From positions 6,753,001-6,817,000 of the forward strand of contig NC_134954.1 of NCBI RefSeq assembly GCF_965638725.1: DNA of 64,000 bases. Direction: 5' to 3'. This stretch comes from Aptenodytes patagonicus (taxonomy: Eukaryota; Chordata; Aves; Sphenisciformes; Spheniscidae). Positions 63,732 through 64,000 of this stretch are shown here, piece by piece. Numbering within the stretch: position 1 is the stretch's first letter; each line of letters opens with the position of its first letter. The notes beneath the pieces are model-generated. The model searched no databases, was not told the origin of the DNA, and saw only the letters and a list, made by a program, of their open reading frames with translations. The position numbers were made by a program, and so were the translations under genes.

Positions 63732-64000
63732 TGCCGTGCTCTCCTCCCATGCCGCAACACCCATAGCATCCTAACTACACACGAGTGCACGGGGGAGTGT
63801 GCATCTACCTATTTTGAGAATCCTTGCCTAGCGGTTTTCAGTCTCAGGGGTGGGAGGAGATGGAGGGTGGAATAAGGGAAAAGAAGCTGGAAGACTGCTG
63901 CCTAAGCAATGGGGAAACAGCACACACAGCCCGTGGCTTTAGGGATCCATGACCCACTACTGAGAGCATGAAGTGACTCACAGAGTTAGACCCGTACACC

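Larger units (their letters stand above)
58400..64000. other. Intergenic segment upstream of PAQR9
   Basis: About 5.6 kb with no recognised coding exon. The gene next to PAQR9 in human, U2SURP, was looked for and not seen. A consensus donor-like sequence, GGAAAG|GTAAGTAA, is at 58799-58806. Simple repeats lie at 59744-59775 and 63703-63731. Confidence 0.55.

Noticed and set aside
58400-64000. First exon of U2SURP, the gene next to PAQR9 in human
   Set aside because: No matching peptide or second CpG island was seen; it probably lies beyond the right edge.
1-64000. CRISPR arrays, tRNA or rRNA genes, bacterial-style operons, endogenous retroviruses
   Set aside because: No spaced direct repeats, cloverleaf sequences, rRNA motifs or retroviral gene motifs were recognised by eye.

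Overview
This is vertebrate, most likely avian, nuclear DNA. Intron-split genes sit in AT-rich sequence with two sharp CpG islands. A CR1 LINE fragment, the characteristic bird retroelement, lies at about 30.78-31.19 kb. The two protein-coding genes found are orthologs of human PCOLCE2 and PAQR9, which are also neighbours on human 3q23. Species cannot be set from the sequence; Aves is an inference from CR1 and compact introns.

Layout. Positions 1-26849 (minus strand) hold PCOLCE2, procollagen C-endopeptidase enhancer 2. Eight coding exons were placed at base resolution: 26761-26849, 25612-25720, 17493-17748, 15671-15795, 12419-12555, 7474-7628, 3666-3749 and 1397-1564. All junctions are GT-AG and the phases agree from exon to exon. 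Together they give about 375 residues: signal peptide, CUB1, CUB2, Thr/Pro linker and most of the NTR domain. The final exon, about 41 residues and the stop, lies beyond the left edge. The PCOLCE2 CpG-island promoter covers about 26.2-27.35 kb.

Positions 27.4-56.2 kb form a gap of about 29 kb with no convincing gene. It holds the CR1 fragment, a 339-bp TCTCC pentanucleotide tract (37911-38249), and a group of old repeat relics at 51.5-52.0 kb including a MIR-type SINE on the minus strand. Positions 56511-57752 (minus) carry PAQR9 as one uninterrupted 413-codon reading frame, with a CpG-island promoter (57.3-58.4 kb) and a six-copy 15-bp repeat next to its stop codon. From 58.4 to 64 kb only simple repeats and unassigned sequence were seen.

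The two genes act independently. PCOLCE2 is a secreted matrix protein that enhances C-propeptide removal from fibrillar procollagens. PAQR9 is a seven-pass membrane protein of the progestin/adipoQ receptor family. I found no operon-like organisation, CRISPR array, tRNA, rRNA or evidence of a new multi-gene system. The observations worth checking are smaller: paired in-frame splice acceptors, repeat structures, G-quadruplex candidates, and one long unexplained intronic reading frame.
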